Source of the DNA: Thermogymnomonas acidicola JCM 13583
GTDB taxonomy: Archaea > Thermoplasmatota > Thermoplasmata > Thermoplasmatales > Thermoplasmataceae
Assembly (NCBI RefSeq): GCF_001316105.1
Contig: NZ_BBCP01000003.1
Span: 62,001 to 126,000, forward strand
DNA length: 64,000 bases
Direction: 5' to 3'
In this document: positions 1 to 9,040 of the stretch, piece by piece
How positions within the stretch are numbered: the first letter of the stretch is position 1
How the letters are laid out: the number at the start of each line of letters is the position of its first letter
Position numbers and translations under genes: made by a program
The notes under the pieces: generated by a model
Database searches by the model: none
What the model saw: only the letters and a program-made list of their open reading frames with translations
What the model was told of the DNA's origin: nothing

Positions 1-2
1 CA

Positions 3-338
3 AACTCAGAGATAGGCCGCATCCTGAACGTTTCCGAGGGTACAGTGAGGAAGAGGATATCAAGGATGCTGGCCACAGGGGCCATAAAGAAGTTCACAGT
101 CGTTACAGGGAACGAGGGGGTCGACGCAATAATCCTCGTGAGGCTGGAGTCGAAGAAGACCAAGAACGTCATAGAGGAGATCAGGAAGAGGTTCGATGAG
201 ATATACGAGTACTCCGGCAGGGTGGACCTGGCAGTCAAGATAAACTGCTCCTCTCTCGATGAGCTCAACAGCATAGTGGACAGCATAAGGGCGATTGACG
301 GGGTCAGGGGGACAGATACCCTGATAAGGCTGAAGTGA
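3..338 (+). CDS. Lrp/AsnC-family transcriptional regulator (5' end outside window)
   Basis: The reading frame is open from the first bases of the window, so the N-terminus lies upstream. The visible part starts inside a helix-turn-helix (SEIGRILNVSEGTVRKRI) and continues into a RAM-type alpha/beta effector domain ending near DGVRGTDTLIRLK. This is the usual Lrp/AsnC layout: DNA binding followed by a ligand-sensing, oligomerising domain. About 110 residues are visible of a typical 140-160. The frame is intact. A T-rich stretch follows the stop, and alba lies downstream with its own TATA box, so the two are probably separate transcripts. The ligand and target genes cannot be read from the sequence. 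Confidence 0.85.
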   Translation, partial: NSEIGRILNVSEGTVRKRISRMLATGAIKKFTVVTGNEGVDAIILVRLESKKTKNVIEEIRKRFDEIYEYSGRVDLAVKINCSSLDELNSIVDSIRAIDGVRGTDTLIRLK

Positions 339-353
339 GTGGCCGCAGTGCGC

Positions 354-360
354 TTTTTTT
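354..360 (+). terminator. Oligo-T terminator after the Lrp gene
   Basis: A run of seven T residues lies 15 bp after the Lrp stop codon, in an otherwise GC-rich stretch. Archaeal RNA polymerase commonly terminates at such U-tracts without a hairpin. Confidence 0.5.
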
Positions 361-394
361 CCGCCCGTCCAGTCCAGAGAGCACTGGCTAAGGG

Positions 395-427
395 TTATAT
401 ACATTTTTAAGATAGGGCAAAGGAGGT
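395..427 (+). promoter_or_regulatory. alba promoter and strong Shine-Dalgarno
   Basis: TATA-like ttatatac lies at 395-402. A near-perfect Shine-Dalgarno (aaaggaggt, 419-427) stands 6 bases before the ATG at 434. This is one of the few strong ribosome-binding sites in the window and fits the high expression expected of a chromatin protein. Confidence 0.6.
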
Positions 428-433
428 ACAACC

Positions 434-707
434 ATGGCAGAGGAGAACGTGATCTTCGTCGGAAAGAAGCCAACAATGAACTACGTGCTGGCCGTTGTCA
501 CACAGTTTAACAACAATGTGGACAAGATAATAATAAAGGCCAGGGGGGGCAAAGCCATCAGCAAGGCCGTGGACATAGCTGAGATCACAAGGCACAAGTT
601 CATACAGGATGCAAAGTACGCGGAGATCAGGATCGACACCGAGACCCTCCACGGGGGAGAGGGGAGAGAGCAACGTCTCCTCCATAGAGATAACACTCAC
701 GAGGTGA
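434..707 (+). CDS. alba: DNA/RNA-binding protein Alba
   Basis: Alba is a small dimeric chromatin and RNA-binding protein. The N-terminus (NVIFVGKKPTMNYVLAV), the central ARG.KAISKAVD motif and the C-terminal strands are diagnostic. Two G-run anomalies are visible. The 7-G run at 543-549 gives ARGGKAI where the family has a single Gly. The 5-G run at 653-657 shifts the frame; removing one G restores a C-terminus ending SIEITLTR and a stop at 705-707, giving about 90 residues, the normal Alba length. As read, the frame runs on to 790 as unrelated sequence. The start is fixed by the Shine-Dalgarno at 419-427. Confidence 0.93.
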
Positions 708-820
708 TCTGGGCACCTTCATCCGGGTGGCCCAATATATTTTATTGTATCAACGGGCAAAAACACAACCATTTTGTTACAAAGGGTTAAATTGGCATTG
801 GTAATATTAAAAGTGTTAGC

Positions 821-1820
821 ATGAATGGCCTGGGTGACTTCCTGGAGTGGCAGAAGAACCTTTCCACAAAGATCGAGAAGATAAACGCCAGGCTCCTGGA
901 AACTGTTTATTGCGAGCAGGAGGAACTCTACAGCTGGGCCAGGTACACAATTGAGGCGGGCGGAAAACGTTTCAGGCCACTTCTCACGATACTCGCTTAC
1001 GAGATAGGCTGTGACAGGCCATACGAATCCATACTTGACCTTGCAGCTGGCTACGAGCTGATACACACGGCCAGCCTCATACACGATGACATAATTGACA
1101 ATGCTTCCTTCAGGCGTGGCCTGCCCACGCTGAACGTGAAGATAGGAGTGAACAACGCCATCGTTGTCGCTGACTACCTGTTCGCAAAGGCTTACGAGCT
1201 GGGCTCGAGGTACGGGCCGTTGTGTCGAAGGTCATGGCCGATGCATCTACGAAGCTAGCCGAGGGCCAGATACTCGAAGCAATAAACCTAGGAAACCTCT
1301 CGCTACCGGAGGAGACCTACCTGAAGATCATAGAGAACAAGACTGCCAGGTTCTTTGCGGCCTGTGCACTGGGCGCAACGATAGCTGCAGGTGCCCCCCC
1401 GGAGAACGTCAGGAAGAACCTCACTGACTTCGCCTACAACCTCGGGATGGCATTCCAGATAACCGACGATATACTCGATATAGTGGGCGACCAGAAGAAG
1501 ATAGGCAAGCCAGTGCTCACCGACATAAGGCACAGCGCCATAACCCTTCCCATCATCGTGGCGCTGAGGAACGCCAGCTCTGCCAAGAGGAAGGTCCTGA
1601 CGGATGCCCTGAGGGGGGGTGCCCAGGACATGATAGAGCCAGACCTGCTCAGGTCCGTGTTCATAGAGACGAATGCCATAGACTACTCCTTCGACATGGC
1701 TAGGAAGTACACGGAGAAGGCCATGGAGAGCCTCAGGGGGGTACAGGCAAATCGCCTGACCTCAACCTCCTGATGGAGCTGGCCATGATAGTCATAGAGA
1801 GGATAGAGGCAATGAGCTGA
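821..1820 (+). CDS. Polyprenyl (geranylgeranyl/farnesyl) diphosphate synthase
   Basis: A trans-prenyltransferase that condenses IPP with allylic diphosphates to make the C20 chain of archaeal lipids. The first Asp-rich motif is DDIID (residues 89-93, followed by NASFRRG), the second is QITDDILD, and GGKRFRP lies near residue 47. The total of about 330 residues is normal. Two frame breaks are present: TACGGGCC at 1211-1217 has lost one G, and the 6-G run at 1736-1741 should be 4. With both corrected the protein runs to the TGA at 1818-1820. It precedes an ArsA-type ATPase by five bases and sits near IPK and fni, so it belongs to a lipid-precursor neighbourhood. Chain length (C15 versus C20) cannot be decided by eye. 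Confidence 0.9.
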
Positions 1821-1825
1821 TTGCC

Positions 1826-2994
1826 ATGGCGAGGATAATACTCTATACGGGAAAGGGCGGCGTTGGCAAGACGTCCATAACAGCCTCAACGGCTGCGCTC
1901 ATGGCGGAGATGGGGGGGAAGAGGACCCTGGTCATATCCACAGACCCTGCACACAGCCTGTCTGACGTCCTGGCGATGGATATCGGCCCGGAGATTAAGG
2001 AGGTGGACACCAACCTATACGCCCAGGAGATAAGCGTCAACGATGCCATAAACCACCACTGGCAGGAGCTGAAGGGCTACCTGACCGGCCTCTTCCAGTC
2101 CCAGGGGGGGCTTGACCCTGTTTCCGCTGAGGAGATAGCTACCCTCAGGGTTTGACGAGGCGGCCCAGCTGCTCTACGTGAAGGAGTACTTCGAATCGGA
2201 GAAGTACGATTACATCCTCATGGACAGTGCACCGACCGGTGAGTCGCTGAGGCTCCTCTCGTTCCCGGAGGCCATGACATGGTACATGGAGAAACTCTTC
2301 CCCATAGGCAGGACAACTGCCAAGGTCTTCAGGCCCATTGCAAGGCCCCTCGTGAACATACCCCTTCCCGAGGACTCGGTGTTCGAGAGCCTGGAGAGGC
2401 TGTACAGGAGCCTGCGTGAGGTCAGGAACCTCCTCACAGATCCTGAAACAACGAGCATAAGGCTGGTGTGCAACCCTGACAGGATGTCTCTAAACGAGAC
2501 AAAGAGGGCCTACACGTACCTGATGCTCTACGGCTACCCGGTGGATGCCCTTGTCGTTAACAAGATATACGGGGGGGAAGACACGGGCGAGTTCTTCAAA
2601 GGATGGAGGGAGCTTCAGGCACAGATGCTGGCAGAGATAGATTCTTCCTTTGCGGACCTGAAGGTGTTCAGGGTGGAGCTCGAGAAGGAGGAGCCCATAG
2701 GCCTGAAGAGCCTGAGGCGTTCGCCAGGAAGATCTACGGGAGCGAGGACCCTTCAAGGCAGTTCGGGGTAAGGAAGAGCATAGAGTACGAGAAGGTCGGG
2801 GGACGAATACCTGGTCAAACTGAGCCTGCCATTCGCTAACAAGAACAGGCTGAACCTCTACAACAAGGGCGGGGGAGCTTGTCATTGAGGTGGACAACTG
2901 GAGGAGGGTGTTTTACCTCCCGCAGGCACTGGCCGAAAAGAGACCGGTGGCAGCAGAGTTTATTAACGGCAAACTTAATATAACGATGGGATAG
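1826..2994 (+). CDS. ArsA/Get3-family ATPase
   Basis: A single-domain P-loop ATPase of the ArsA/Get3/TRC40 group. The deviant Walker A TGKGGVGKTS is at residues 8-17, followed by STDPAHSLSDVL, and DSAPTGESLR is the switch region. Near the C-terminus EPIGL...YGSEDP is typical of archaeal ArsA-like proteins. Restored length is about 385 residues. Frame breaks: near 2141-2150 (one or two bases), at 2714 (one G missing), and extra G in the runs at 2798-2802 and 2871-2875. No arsR, arsB or arsD is adjacent, so targeting of tail-anchored membrane proteins is more likely than arsenite efflux. That preference is inference from family and context. Confidence 0.85.
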
Positions 2995-2996
2995 GC

Positions 2997-3198
2997 ATGG
3001 CCAAGGAAGATAGGGAAACCGGAAGGACAATAACAATCGAGATAAACCTGAGGATGCCACAGATGCCTTCCACCTGATGCGGGTTGCAAGGCACCTGATG
3101 AATGCCGCGGAGGAGATCATGAAGCCGGCCAGGAGGTCTCGCCCGTGAAGATAAGGAGCTCAGGTGAGGGAGAGGTCAGGAAGATAGAGATAAAGTGA
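2997..3198 (+). CDS. Small conserved-looking protein, function unknown
   Basis: An ATG lies two bases after the arsA stop. Read literally it stops at 3077. Restoring one G near 3051 and one near 3123 gives about 66 residues with a plausible fold: a beta strand (TITIEINL), an amphipathic helix (DAFHLMRVARHLMNAAEEIM) and a final beta hairpin ending RKIEIK. Codon use (AGG, ATA, GAG) matches the neighbours and the stop falls just before the convergent regulator gene. Tight coupling to arsA suggests co-transcription. I do not recognise the family. Confidence 0.5.
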
Positions 3199-3204
3199 TG
3201 CACA

Positions 3205-3543
3205 TCACAGGACCATAATCAACCTGATGAGGGCCTCCCTCACAAGCCTCCCCCCCTTTTCTGTCAGGCTGTACTGGATGTGCCCGCCCTCCGCCCGCCT
3301 CTCGATGAGGCCCTGCTTCTCGAGGTCCCTGAGGCGTGAGGCCAGGAGCACCCTTCCCGCCTCCGGTATGTCCCTCGAGATCTCGTTGAAGTTCCTTATG
3401 CCTATGTCCTTTCCTAACAGGATCAGGATCTGTGCGCTGTACTTCAGGCCGAGCACCCTTAGGCCCGGCAGGAAAGGGTCTATGCACACCTGGGTGCCCT
3501 CGAACTCGACATAGCATGACTTCTCCCTGCTTCCCCCCCTCAC
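3205..3543 (-). CDS. Winged-helix transcriptional regulator (HxlR/MarR-like)
   Basis: 112 residues. The core LGLKYSAQILILLGKDIGI...FNEISRDI, the recognition helix region (VLLASRLRDLEKQGLIERR) and the wing (IQYSLTEKG) make a classic HxlR-like winged helix. The start is taken as GTG at 3543, where GTGA overlaps the stop of the membrane-protein gene upstream, preceded by a ggagggg Shine-Dalgarno. C7 runs (for example 3533-3539) probably add a Gly near the N-terminus and another in the C-terminal KGGRLV. Coupling to a small polytopic membrane protein suggests a regulator plus sensor or transport unit; the signal is unknown. Confidence 0.75.
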   Translation of the reverse strand: MRGGSREKSCYVEFEGTQVCIDPFLPGLRVLGLKYSAQILILLGKDIGIRNFNEISRDIPEAGRVLLASRLRDLEKQGLIERRAEGGHIQYSLTEKGGRLVREALIRLIMVL

Positions 3544-4026
3544 CTCTCACCCCTCCTTCTCAGGATCTGGAACATGTCGGACAGCGTGAGGACACAGAAT
3601 ATGAGGCCCACAAGCAGTGAGAGGAAAAGGAATATCATGAGGTATGTGAAGTACCTGGTCTGCTCAACGTTGCTCACCCCCCACGGTGAAGGTGGTGAGC
3701 ATGAGCACTATGCCCACTATTATCGTGAAGGAGAAGAGCCTGTTCACCTGCGAGAAGATGGGCTGCCTCAGGCTCTCATGGTGGAAGTTCGGTATCATGG
3801 TCACGAAGACGGCGTACGCTGCCAGTAGAAGCCCTATTATGCTGCCATAGAAGCTTATGAGGGACGTCTGGGAGAAGAATGCCTGGAACCTCTCGACTAT
3901 GATGAGGCCACCGAAGGCATCTATGTACCTATTCACTATCAGTACGGTGGCCGCTGCCGATATTATTATCACCGTCCTGGTCTTGTAGACGCTCTCGAGC
4001 CTGCCCTTTATCCTGATCTGTGCCAC
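3540..4026 (-). CDS. Small polytopic membrane protein, function unknown
   Basis: About 160 residues with four predicted membrane segments: TVIIISAAATVLIVNRYI, FYGSIIGLLLAAYAVFVTMI, FTIIVGIVLML and, after frame repair, a segment around YLMIFLFLSLLVGLIFCVL. The frame breaks at the 6-C run 3677-3682 (one extra base). Once corrected it runs to a stop at 3540-3542 that overlaps the downstream regulator's start. The start is a GTG at 4026. The loop between TM2 and TM3 carries HHESLRQP. Family not recognised. The overlapping regulator implies joint expression. Confidence 0.6.
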
Positions 4027-4285
4027 GGTGTATAGGCTCGTGCAAGTATAATTAACTTCTCAGGCACAGGCAGGTGTGCACAGAAGCAAGGATCCACTGC
4101 CCGGAGGGCCAGAGCCTGTTGTGGCAGAGCCCGCCACTGGAACTCCGCAGATGGTTTCCCTTGCAGTACCTGCACCGTGTCCCTGGCAACACGCACCCCC
4201 CCTCCTGAGAGAGGGCAAGCAATCGGATCTGCACCTAATGTGGAGAGACTAGCAAAGATAAATTACAGGAAAAGATAACAGTCCA
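4027..4285. other. Intergenic region with GC-rich core
   Basis: Divergent spacer between the membrane-protein gene and IPK. Both ends are AT-rich and promoter-like (tataatt at 4046; aagataaattaca at 4254). The core, about 4062-4225, is GC-rich with no convincing frame. It could encode an untranslated RNA but no known RNA motif is visible. Confidence 0.35.
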
Positions 4286-5029
4286 TTGAAGATCTTCAAG
4301 ATCGGTGGCAGCGTAATAACGGACAAAGCCATATACAGGAAAGCGAAAATGGAGACGATAGAGAGGATCGCCGGTGTCCTCTCAGGCATGGGTGAGATGG
4401 TCATAGTACACGGGGGGTGGCTCCTTCGGGCACATAAAAGCGAGGGAGTTTGGCTTTCCAGGCCGGCTGGACGAGGGGAACAGGATGGGTGTGGCCATAG
4501 TTCACAGGGACATGGTGGACCTCAACTCGCTGGTTTCCAGTGCCCTGATTAAGAGGGGGGGCGTACCGGCAGTCCCATTTTCCATCATTGAGCACTACAG
4601 GGACGGCGCGGTAGATTACTCCATCCTGCCGTCCCTGCTAAGGGCCGGGCTCACGCCTGTCCTCTTCGGGGGGGACACATACGTCTCCGGGGGGGACTAC
4701 TGCGGCATATACAGCGGGGGGGACAGGATAATGAGGGACCTTGCGGAGATGCTGAGGCCGGAGGAGGCCGTTTTCATGACGGATGTTGATGGCATATTCG
4801 AGAGCGACCCCAAGAGGGACAGCAGGGCCAGGCTGATACCGCGCTTCTCGGGCGAGGGGGGGCATTGCTGGGCGGGAGCGGGGGGGACGTCACCGGCGGT
4901 ATGAGGGCCAAGGTTAAGGAGGCCCTGGAAATTAAGAGGTTCTCAGGCAGGGTGGTCATAATGAACGGTAATTTCCCCCCCGAGAGGCTGCTCCAGAACG
5001 GAGCTTTTCTGGGAACGGTGATAGAATGA
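4286..5029 (+). CDS. ipk: Isopentenyl phosphate kinase
   Basis: An amino-acid-kinase-fold enzyme that phosphorylates isopentenyl phosphate to IPP, the last step of archaeal modified mevalonate routes. Visible: N-terminal KIGGSVITDK, the substrate loop HGGGSFGH (after frame repair), TPVLFGD, the nucleotide motif MTDVDGIFESDP and the C-terminal DVTGGM. The start is TTG at 4286, giving the family's usual KIFKIGGS N-terminus. The G6 at 4412-4417 should be five; a 7-G run near 4856 also shifts the frame. Restored length is about 245 residues. The ATGA overlap at 5026-5029 couples it to fni, which uses its product. Confidence 0.9.
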
Positions 5030-6088
5030 TATCGAACAGGAAGGAGGAGCACATAAGGATCGCGGAGAACGAGAAGGTGGAATCGGAACACAACTTCTGG
5101 GACGACATAAAGATCATACACAGGGCAATGCCTGAAGTAAACTTCGATGAGATCGACCTGAGCGTGGACTTCCTGGGTAAGAAGATAGGCGCACCAATGA
5201 TAATATCATCGATGACAGGGGGGGGCGTAGAGGTAGCGAAGAAGATAAACAGGAACCTGGCAGCGGCTGCGGAGAAATTCAACATACCCATGGGGGGTCG
5301 GCAGCATGAGGGCTGCGGTTGAGAAGAAGGAGCTGGCGGATTCGTTCTCCGTTATCAACGATTTCAACATACCCGTGAGGTTCGCTAACATAGGCGCGCC
5401 GCAGCTCATAGACCAGGCCAAGCCGGCCTTCAGGGACGCCGACATAGACTACGTCATGGACCTGATTCACGCTGACTTCCTGATAATACACTTCAACTTC
5501 CTGCAGGAGATGATACAGCCAGAGGGTGACAGGAACGGGAAGGGAGTGAAGAAGAGGGTCAGCGAGATCGCATCAAGCTACCCGGTCATTGTCAAGGAGA
5601 CCGGGAACGGCTTTTCGAGGGAGGACGCACTTGAGCTTAAGGATGCCGGCGTGAGGGCCATCGACGTGGGGGGGGCCTAGGCGGCACATCCTTCGCGGCA
5701 ATCGAGTACTACAGGGCCTGAAGGCCAACGACGAGGAGAAGGCTAACTCTGGCCTCTCTTTCTGGAACTGGGGGGGGATCCCGTCCCCCCCTGCCGCCAT
5801 AAAGTACTGCGACGTCGGAATTCCGGTGATAGGCTCCGGGGGGGCCTCAGGACGGGCCTTGACCTCGCAAAGGCCCTGATGCTAGGGGGGGCAGTTGCGG
5901 GCGGCTTCGCCAGGACGCTCCTCAGGAGCGCTGACGACTCCCAGGAGAGCATATTCAAGAGGGTGTCATTCATCCTAAGGGACCTTAAGATAGCGATGTT
6001 CCTCACCGGCCAGACAAGGCCGTACGGGCTGAGGAGGGTAAAGTATTTTGTCCTGGAGCCGCTGCGGTCATGGATGGAGGCCGTATGA
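5026..6088 (+). CDS. fni: Type 2 isopentenyl-diphosphate isomerase (FMN)
   Basis: Interconverts IPP and DMAPP using FMN and NAD(P)H. Diagnostic stretches are NRKEEHIRIA, APMIISSMTGG, IPMGVGSMRAA (after repair), FANIGAPQL, HFNFLQE.IQPEGDRN, VIVKETGNGFSRE, GGTSFAAIE and PVIGSGG.R.GLD. Repairs: G6 at 5292-5297 to five, the 8-G run at 5668-5675, a missing C near 5718, and further runs near 5770 and 5840. The stop is at 6086-6088. It overlaps IPK upstream and ZPR1 downstream by ATGA, so the three genes look translationally coupled. Confidence 0.9.
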
Positions 6089-6618
6089 ACCTGACGATGA
6101 GCTGCCGGCTGATGAGGAGACCGAGATAGAGTGCCCGCAGTGCAGGACCCACCTTCACTTCATAAGGTACACGACCAGGATCGCTTTCGAGGGAGAGATA
6201 ACCATACAGACCTACTACTGCCCTTCCTGCCAGTACAGGCACACCGATACGATCAGGAAAGTGGACAGCAGGCCCAAGAGGACGTGGATAAGCGTGAGGT
6301 CCTCGGATGACCTCCGCATCATAGTCTACAGGTCACCTGAGGGGGGGAAGATAACTATACCGGAGATGGGCGCGGAGATAGAGCCAGGGATAGCGTCCAC
6401 GGGAGAAATAACGACAATAGAGGGTATCATGGCCAGGATAAGGGAGCACATGTGGATCGCCTTCAGGGACTACGGGGGGGAATCGCAGGCCGAGAGGGAT
6501 CTGGACGACATACTTGCAGGCAGGGTGAAGCCATTCACACTCGTCATTGACGACTACGGGAAAGAGCACGATCAGGAGCAGCAGGGCTGTGGAGGTAATG
6601 CTCACAGATGGGCCATGA
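6085..6618 (+). CDS. ZPR1-type zinc-finger protein
   Basis: A single ZPR1 domain as in archaea. The Cys4 zinc finger is ECPQC...YYCPSC, followed by R.TDTI and the beta-rich domain with RSSDDLRI, a PE.G.EIEPG motif, FTLVIDD and a C-terminal TIRSSRAVEVML after repair. Eukaryotic ZPR1 acts as a chaperone for elongation factor 1A; a similar role in archaea is inference. The ATG at 6085 overlaps the fni stop. Two repairs are needed: a C missing near 6105 and an extra A near 6563. Restored length is about 177 residues. Confidence 0.82.
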
Positions 6619-6710
6619 TGGCCATCAGCGAGCCCTGTGGCGTGGTTTCCTGCCATACACTCGGAAAACTCTGCAGCCTCCCGGTATTATACGTATTATG
6701 ACCGGAAGAG

Positions 6711-6790
6711 ATATATATAAAACTTTTTAATATATACGGTTTGAGAGGCAAGTTAGAACACATAAACGTGTTAAAAACATCTTTAAATAA
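6711..6790 (+). promoter_or_regulatory. Promoter region of the ATP synthase operon
   Basis: A strongly AT-rich block holds TATA-like atatatataaaa (6711-6722), a second at 6728-6736 and a third (ctttaaata, 6781-6789). Short inverted arms aacac/gtgtt lie at 6757-6761 and 6768-6772. The distal TATA would give a leader of about 75-85 nt; the proximal one a nearly leaderless message. Confidence 0.55.
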
Positions 6791-6820
6791 TACTCAAGAA
6801 TGATCGTTCGGTGGATTTTA

Positions 6821-7051
6821 ATGGCCATTGACTATACTTCAGCGTTACTCGCTATTGCTGCCTCGATTTCAATAGCAGGTGGCTTAATAGGCACAGGTAT
6901 GGCACAGCAGGGCATCGGAGCGGCAGGAATGGGGATCATAGCGGAGAAGCCGGAGAAGTTTGGTCAGGTCCTTATATTCTTCGTCATACCGGAGACGCTC
7001 TGGATCATAGGCTTTGTTCTTGGTCTGATACTGCTCCTGCACATCATATGA
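6821..7051 (+). CDS. atpK: A-type ATP synthase subunit K (proteolipid c-ring)
   Basis: A short hairpin membrane protein. TM1 runs SALLAIAASISIAGGLIGTG, a polar loop follows (AEKPEKFG), and TM2 contains the conserved proton-binding carboxylate in VIPETLW. The ATG at 6821 gives 76 residues and follows ggtgg; the in-frame ATG at 6800 would add seven residues. It is first in the operon, with atpE six bases downstream. The frame is intact. Confidence 0.9.
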   Translation: MAIDYTSALLAIAASISIAGGLIGTGMAQQGIGAAGMGIIAEKPEKFGQVLIFFVIPETLWIIGFVLGLILLLHII

Positions 7052-7057
7052 TCGAAG

Positions 7058-7625
7058 ATGACAGTTGAAGACATCATAAGGGAAATCGAGGAGAGGAAGA
7101 ACAGGCAGATAGAGCAGATTAGGTCTGAGTACGAGGGCCTCCTCGAAAAGGCAAAGCAGGAGAACGAGGAGAGGAAAAGGAGGGCCGTGGAGGAGTACGA
7201 GAAGAGGAAGAGCCAGCAGGGCAGCATGAAGAGGGAGCAGATCCTGGACGAGGCCCTGGTCCAGGCCAGGAGGATGGTCTCGGAGAAGAAGGACGAACTG
7301 GTCAAACAGGCCCTGGCCAGGGCCCTCTTCTACGTGGACAACATCAGGGCATCCAGGGACTACCCCCAAGCTCCTGAGGAAGATGGTGGACATTTCCAGG
7401 TCCCTGATCGGCCCGGATGCGGAGGTCCTCTGTGCCAGGGAGGACTTCGCACTCCTCAAGGGCGTTGTGACAGGCAAGCTCACCGAGCACCCCGGTATAA
7501 GTGCAGGCATAATCGCGAGGAGCCCCGATGGGAGCCTTGAACTCAACCTGACTGCCAGCAGGATCAGGGAAGACCTGAAGCCTGAGATAGAGAAGCATCT
7601 CTTCATGAGGATAAGCGGTGAATAG
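7058..7625 (+). CDS. atpE: A-type ATP synthase subunit E (peripheral stalk)
   Basis: The N-terminal half is a long charged coiled coil (EIEERKNRQIEQIRSEYEGL onward). The C-terminal half, after frame repair, is the globular E domain with SLELNLTASRIRED and a C-terminal HLFMRISGE. A 5-C run at 7363-7367 should be four; corrected, the protein is about 188 residues and stops directly before atpC. It forms the stator with subunit H, encoded later in the operon. Confidence 0.85.
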
Positions 7626-8693
7626 ATGGATTCCACATACTCTGGCACCTACGGAAAGCTCAAGGCCTATTACCCTGATTTCCTCTCCCGGCAGTTCATT
7701 GATGACCTCATCTCCTCACCGAACCTCGACGATATCCAGGGGAGGCTCGCAAGGACTGTGTATGGGGAGCACATCAACCACCTGGCCTCGCTCTACAGAA
7801 ACCCTGAGCTGCTTGAGATAGCGGTGAACAGGGAGCTGGTGAGGAAGAACCGGATCGCTCTGTTCGCCGTGCCACCTGCCTCCAAGAACAGCGTCCTCGC
7901 ATACCTTGCCAAGTGGGACATCGAGAACATAAAGTCGATACTCTCATCCAAATTCATGGACTACCCTCTGAGGGAGAGCGACGCTTTCCTCATAAGCTTC
8001 AGGGACGTGCCCATGGGTATATTCGCCGGCACGCTGAGGGACGAGGACTTCAAGGCCATGCTGTCCAGGGGGGGCTCCGTGGAGGACGTCATAAACTTTC
8101 TCTCGCCAACGCCTTACGGCACAGCAATGCTCTCGCAGATTGACCAGTACAGGAAAACTAAGGACCTCTCGGTACTCTTCTTTGCTCTTGATGTGTACTA
8201 TTACACAAACCTCCTGAACACCATACTCTTCTACAATGGCGATGAAGGGCCGGTGCTCAGGCTCGTAAGGGAACTGATAGATGTGCACAACCTCGATGTC
8301 CTGATCAAGGGCAAGTCCATGGAGGTTGAGTTCAGCAGGATCATAAGGGGGGGCCTCATAGCCGGTGGGAACATAGGCGTGGAGAGGCTGAGCGACCTCT
8401 ACAGGTCACAGGATGTCGAGCAAATAGCGAAGAACAACGGCCAGTTCGACCTTGGCCCGGCTGTGGAGAGCTTCAGGCAGGACGGGAACATGCTGCACTT
8501 CGACCTGGAGATGAGGAGGCAGGTCTACTCAAAGTACATGCCGGTCATATCCTCAATGTCGCTCTCCCTCGGTTCCATGTTCCACTTCATGATTATGTCG
8601 GAGGTAGAGAGGGAGAACCTCAGAACTATAATACTCGGAAAGCACTACGGTCTGAGTGAGGAGAGCCTGAGGAAACTGATCCTCCGGTGGTAG
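7626..8693 (+). CDS. atpC: A-type ATP synthase subunit C (central stalk socket)
   Basis: Uninterrupted frame of 355 residues, the expected size for the funnel-shaped V/A-type subunit C/d that links the rotor shaft to the K ring. The ATG abuts the atpE stop. Alpha-helical throughout with repeated VNRELVRKN-like segments. Two 7-base G runs (8068-8074 and near 8347) give SRGG and IRGG, probably one Gly too many each. Confidence 0.85.
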   Translation: MDSTYSGTYGKLKAYYPDFLSRQFIDDLISSPNLDDIQGRLARTVYGEHINHLASLYRNPELLEIAVNRELVRKNRIALFAVPPASKNSVLAYLAKWDIENIKSILSSKFMDYPLRESDAFLISFRDVPMGIFAGTLRDEDFKAMLSRGGSVEDVINFLSPTPYGTAMLSQIDQYRKTKDLSVLFFALDVYYYTNLLNTILFYNGDEGPVLRLVRELIDVHNLDVLIKGKSMEVEFSRIIRGGLIAGGNIGVERLSDLYRSQDVEQIAKNNGQFDLGPAVESFRQDGNMLHFDLEMRRQVYSKYMPVISSMSLSLGSMFHFMIMSEVERENLRTIILGKHYGLSEESLRKLILRW

Positions 8694-8695
8694 GC

Positions 8696-9030
8696 ATGCC
8701 GTTAAAGGATTCTTTTTCAGGCAACATTGCGATCGTGGCTGAGAGGGAGATAGCACTGGGCTTCAGGCTGATAGGCATAGAGGACTCCTTCATAGGGACA
8801 GGGGGGGAGGAGGGAGTTAGGAAGTTCGAGGAGCTCTACAGGAGCGGCAAGTACTCACTCATAATGCTCTCCGAGAACCTGCAGAGGTTCATGGACAGAC
8901 GAATGCTCAACATGGTCAACATGTCCACCAGGCCACTGGTGGTATTCATCCCCCCTGCCGGGGGGGGAAGGAGGAGGAATCCGTGGCGGAACTGGCCAAG
9001 AGAGTTCTTGGCGTGGAAATAGGAAGGTGA
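8696..9030 (+). CDS. atpF: A-type ATP synthase subunit F
   Basis: About 108 residues. The N-terminus NIAIVAEREIALGFRLIGIE and the middle MLSENLQRFMD are typical of the Rossmann-like subunit F of the central stalk. The C6 at 8950-8955 and G8 at 8960-8967 break the frame. Corrected, the C-terminus is rich in Glu and ends LAKRVLGVEIGR with a TGA at 9028-9030, right at the start region of atpA. Confidence 0.82.
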
Positions 9031-9040
9031 TGGGGGGGTT

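Noticed and set aside
434-790. Longer Alba-like reading frame of 118 codons
   Set aside because: The last 45 codons lack any Alba similarity; removing one G from the run at 653-657 restores the normal C-terminus and stop.
4062-4225. SRP RNA or RNase P RNA gene in a GC-rich spacer
   Set aside because: The conserved blocks of these RNAs (for example the RNase P gaggaaagtcc box) are not present.
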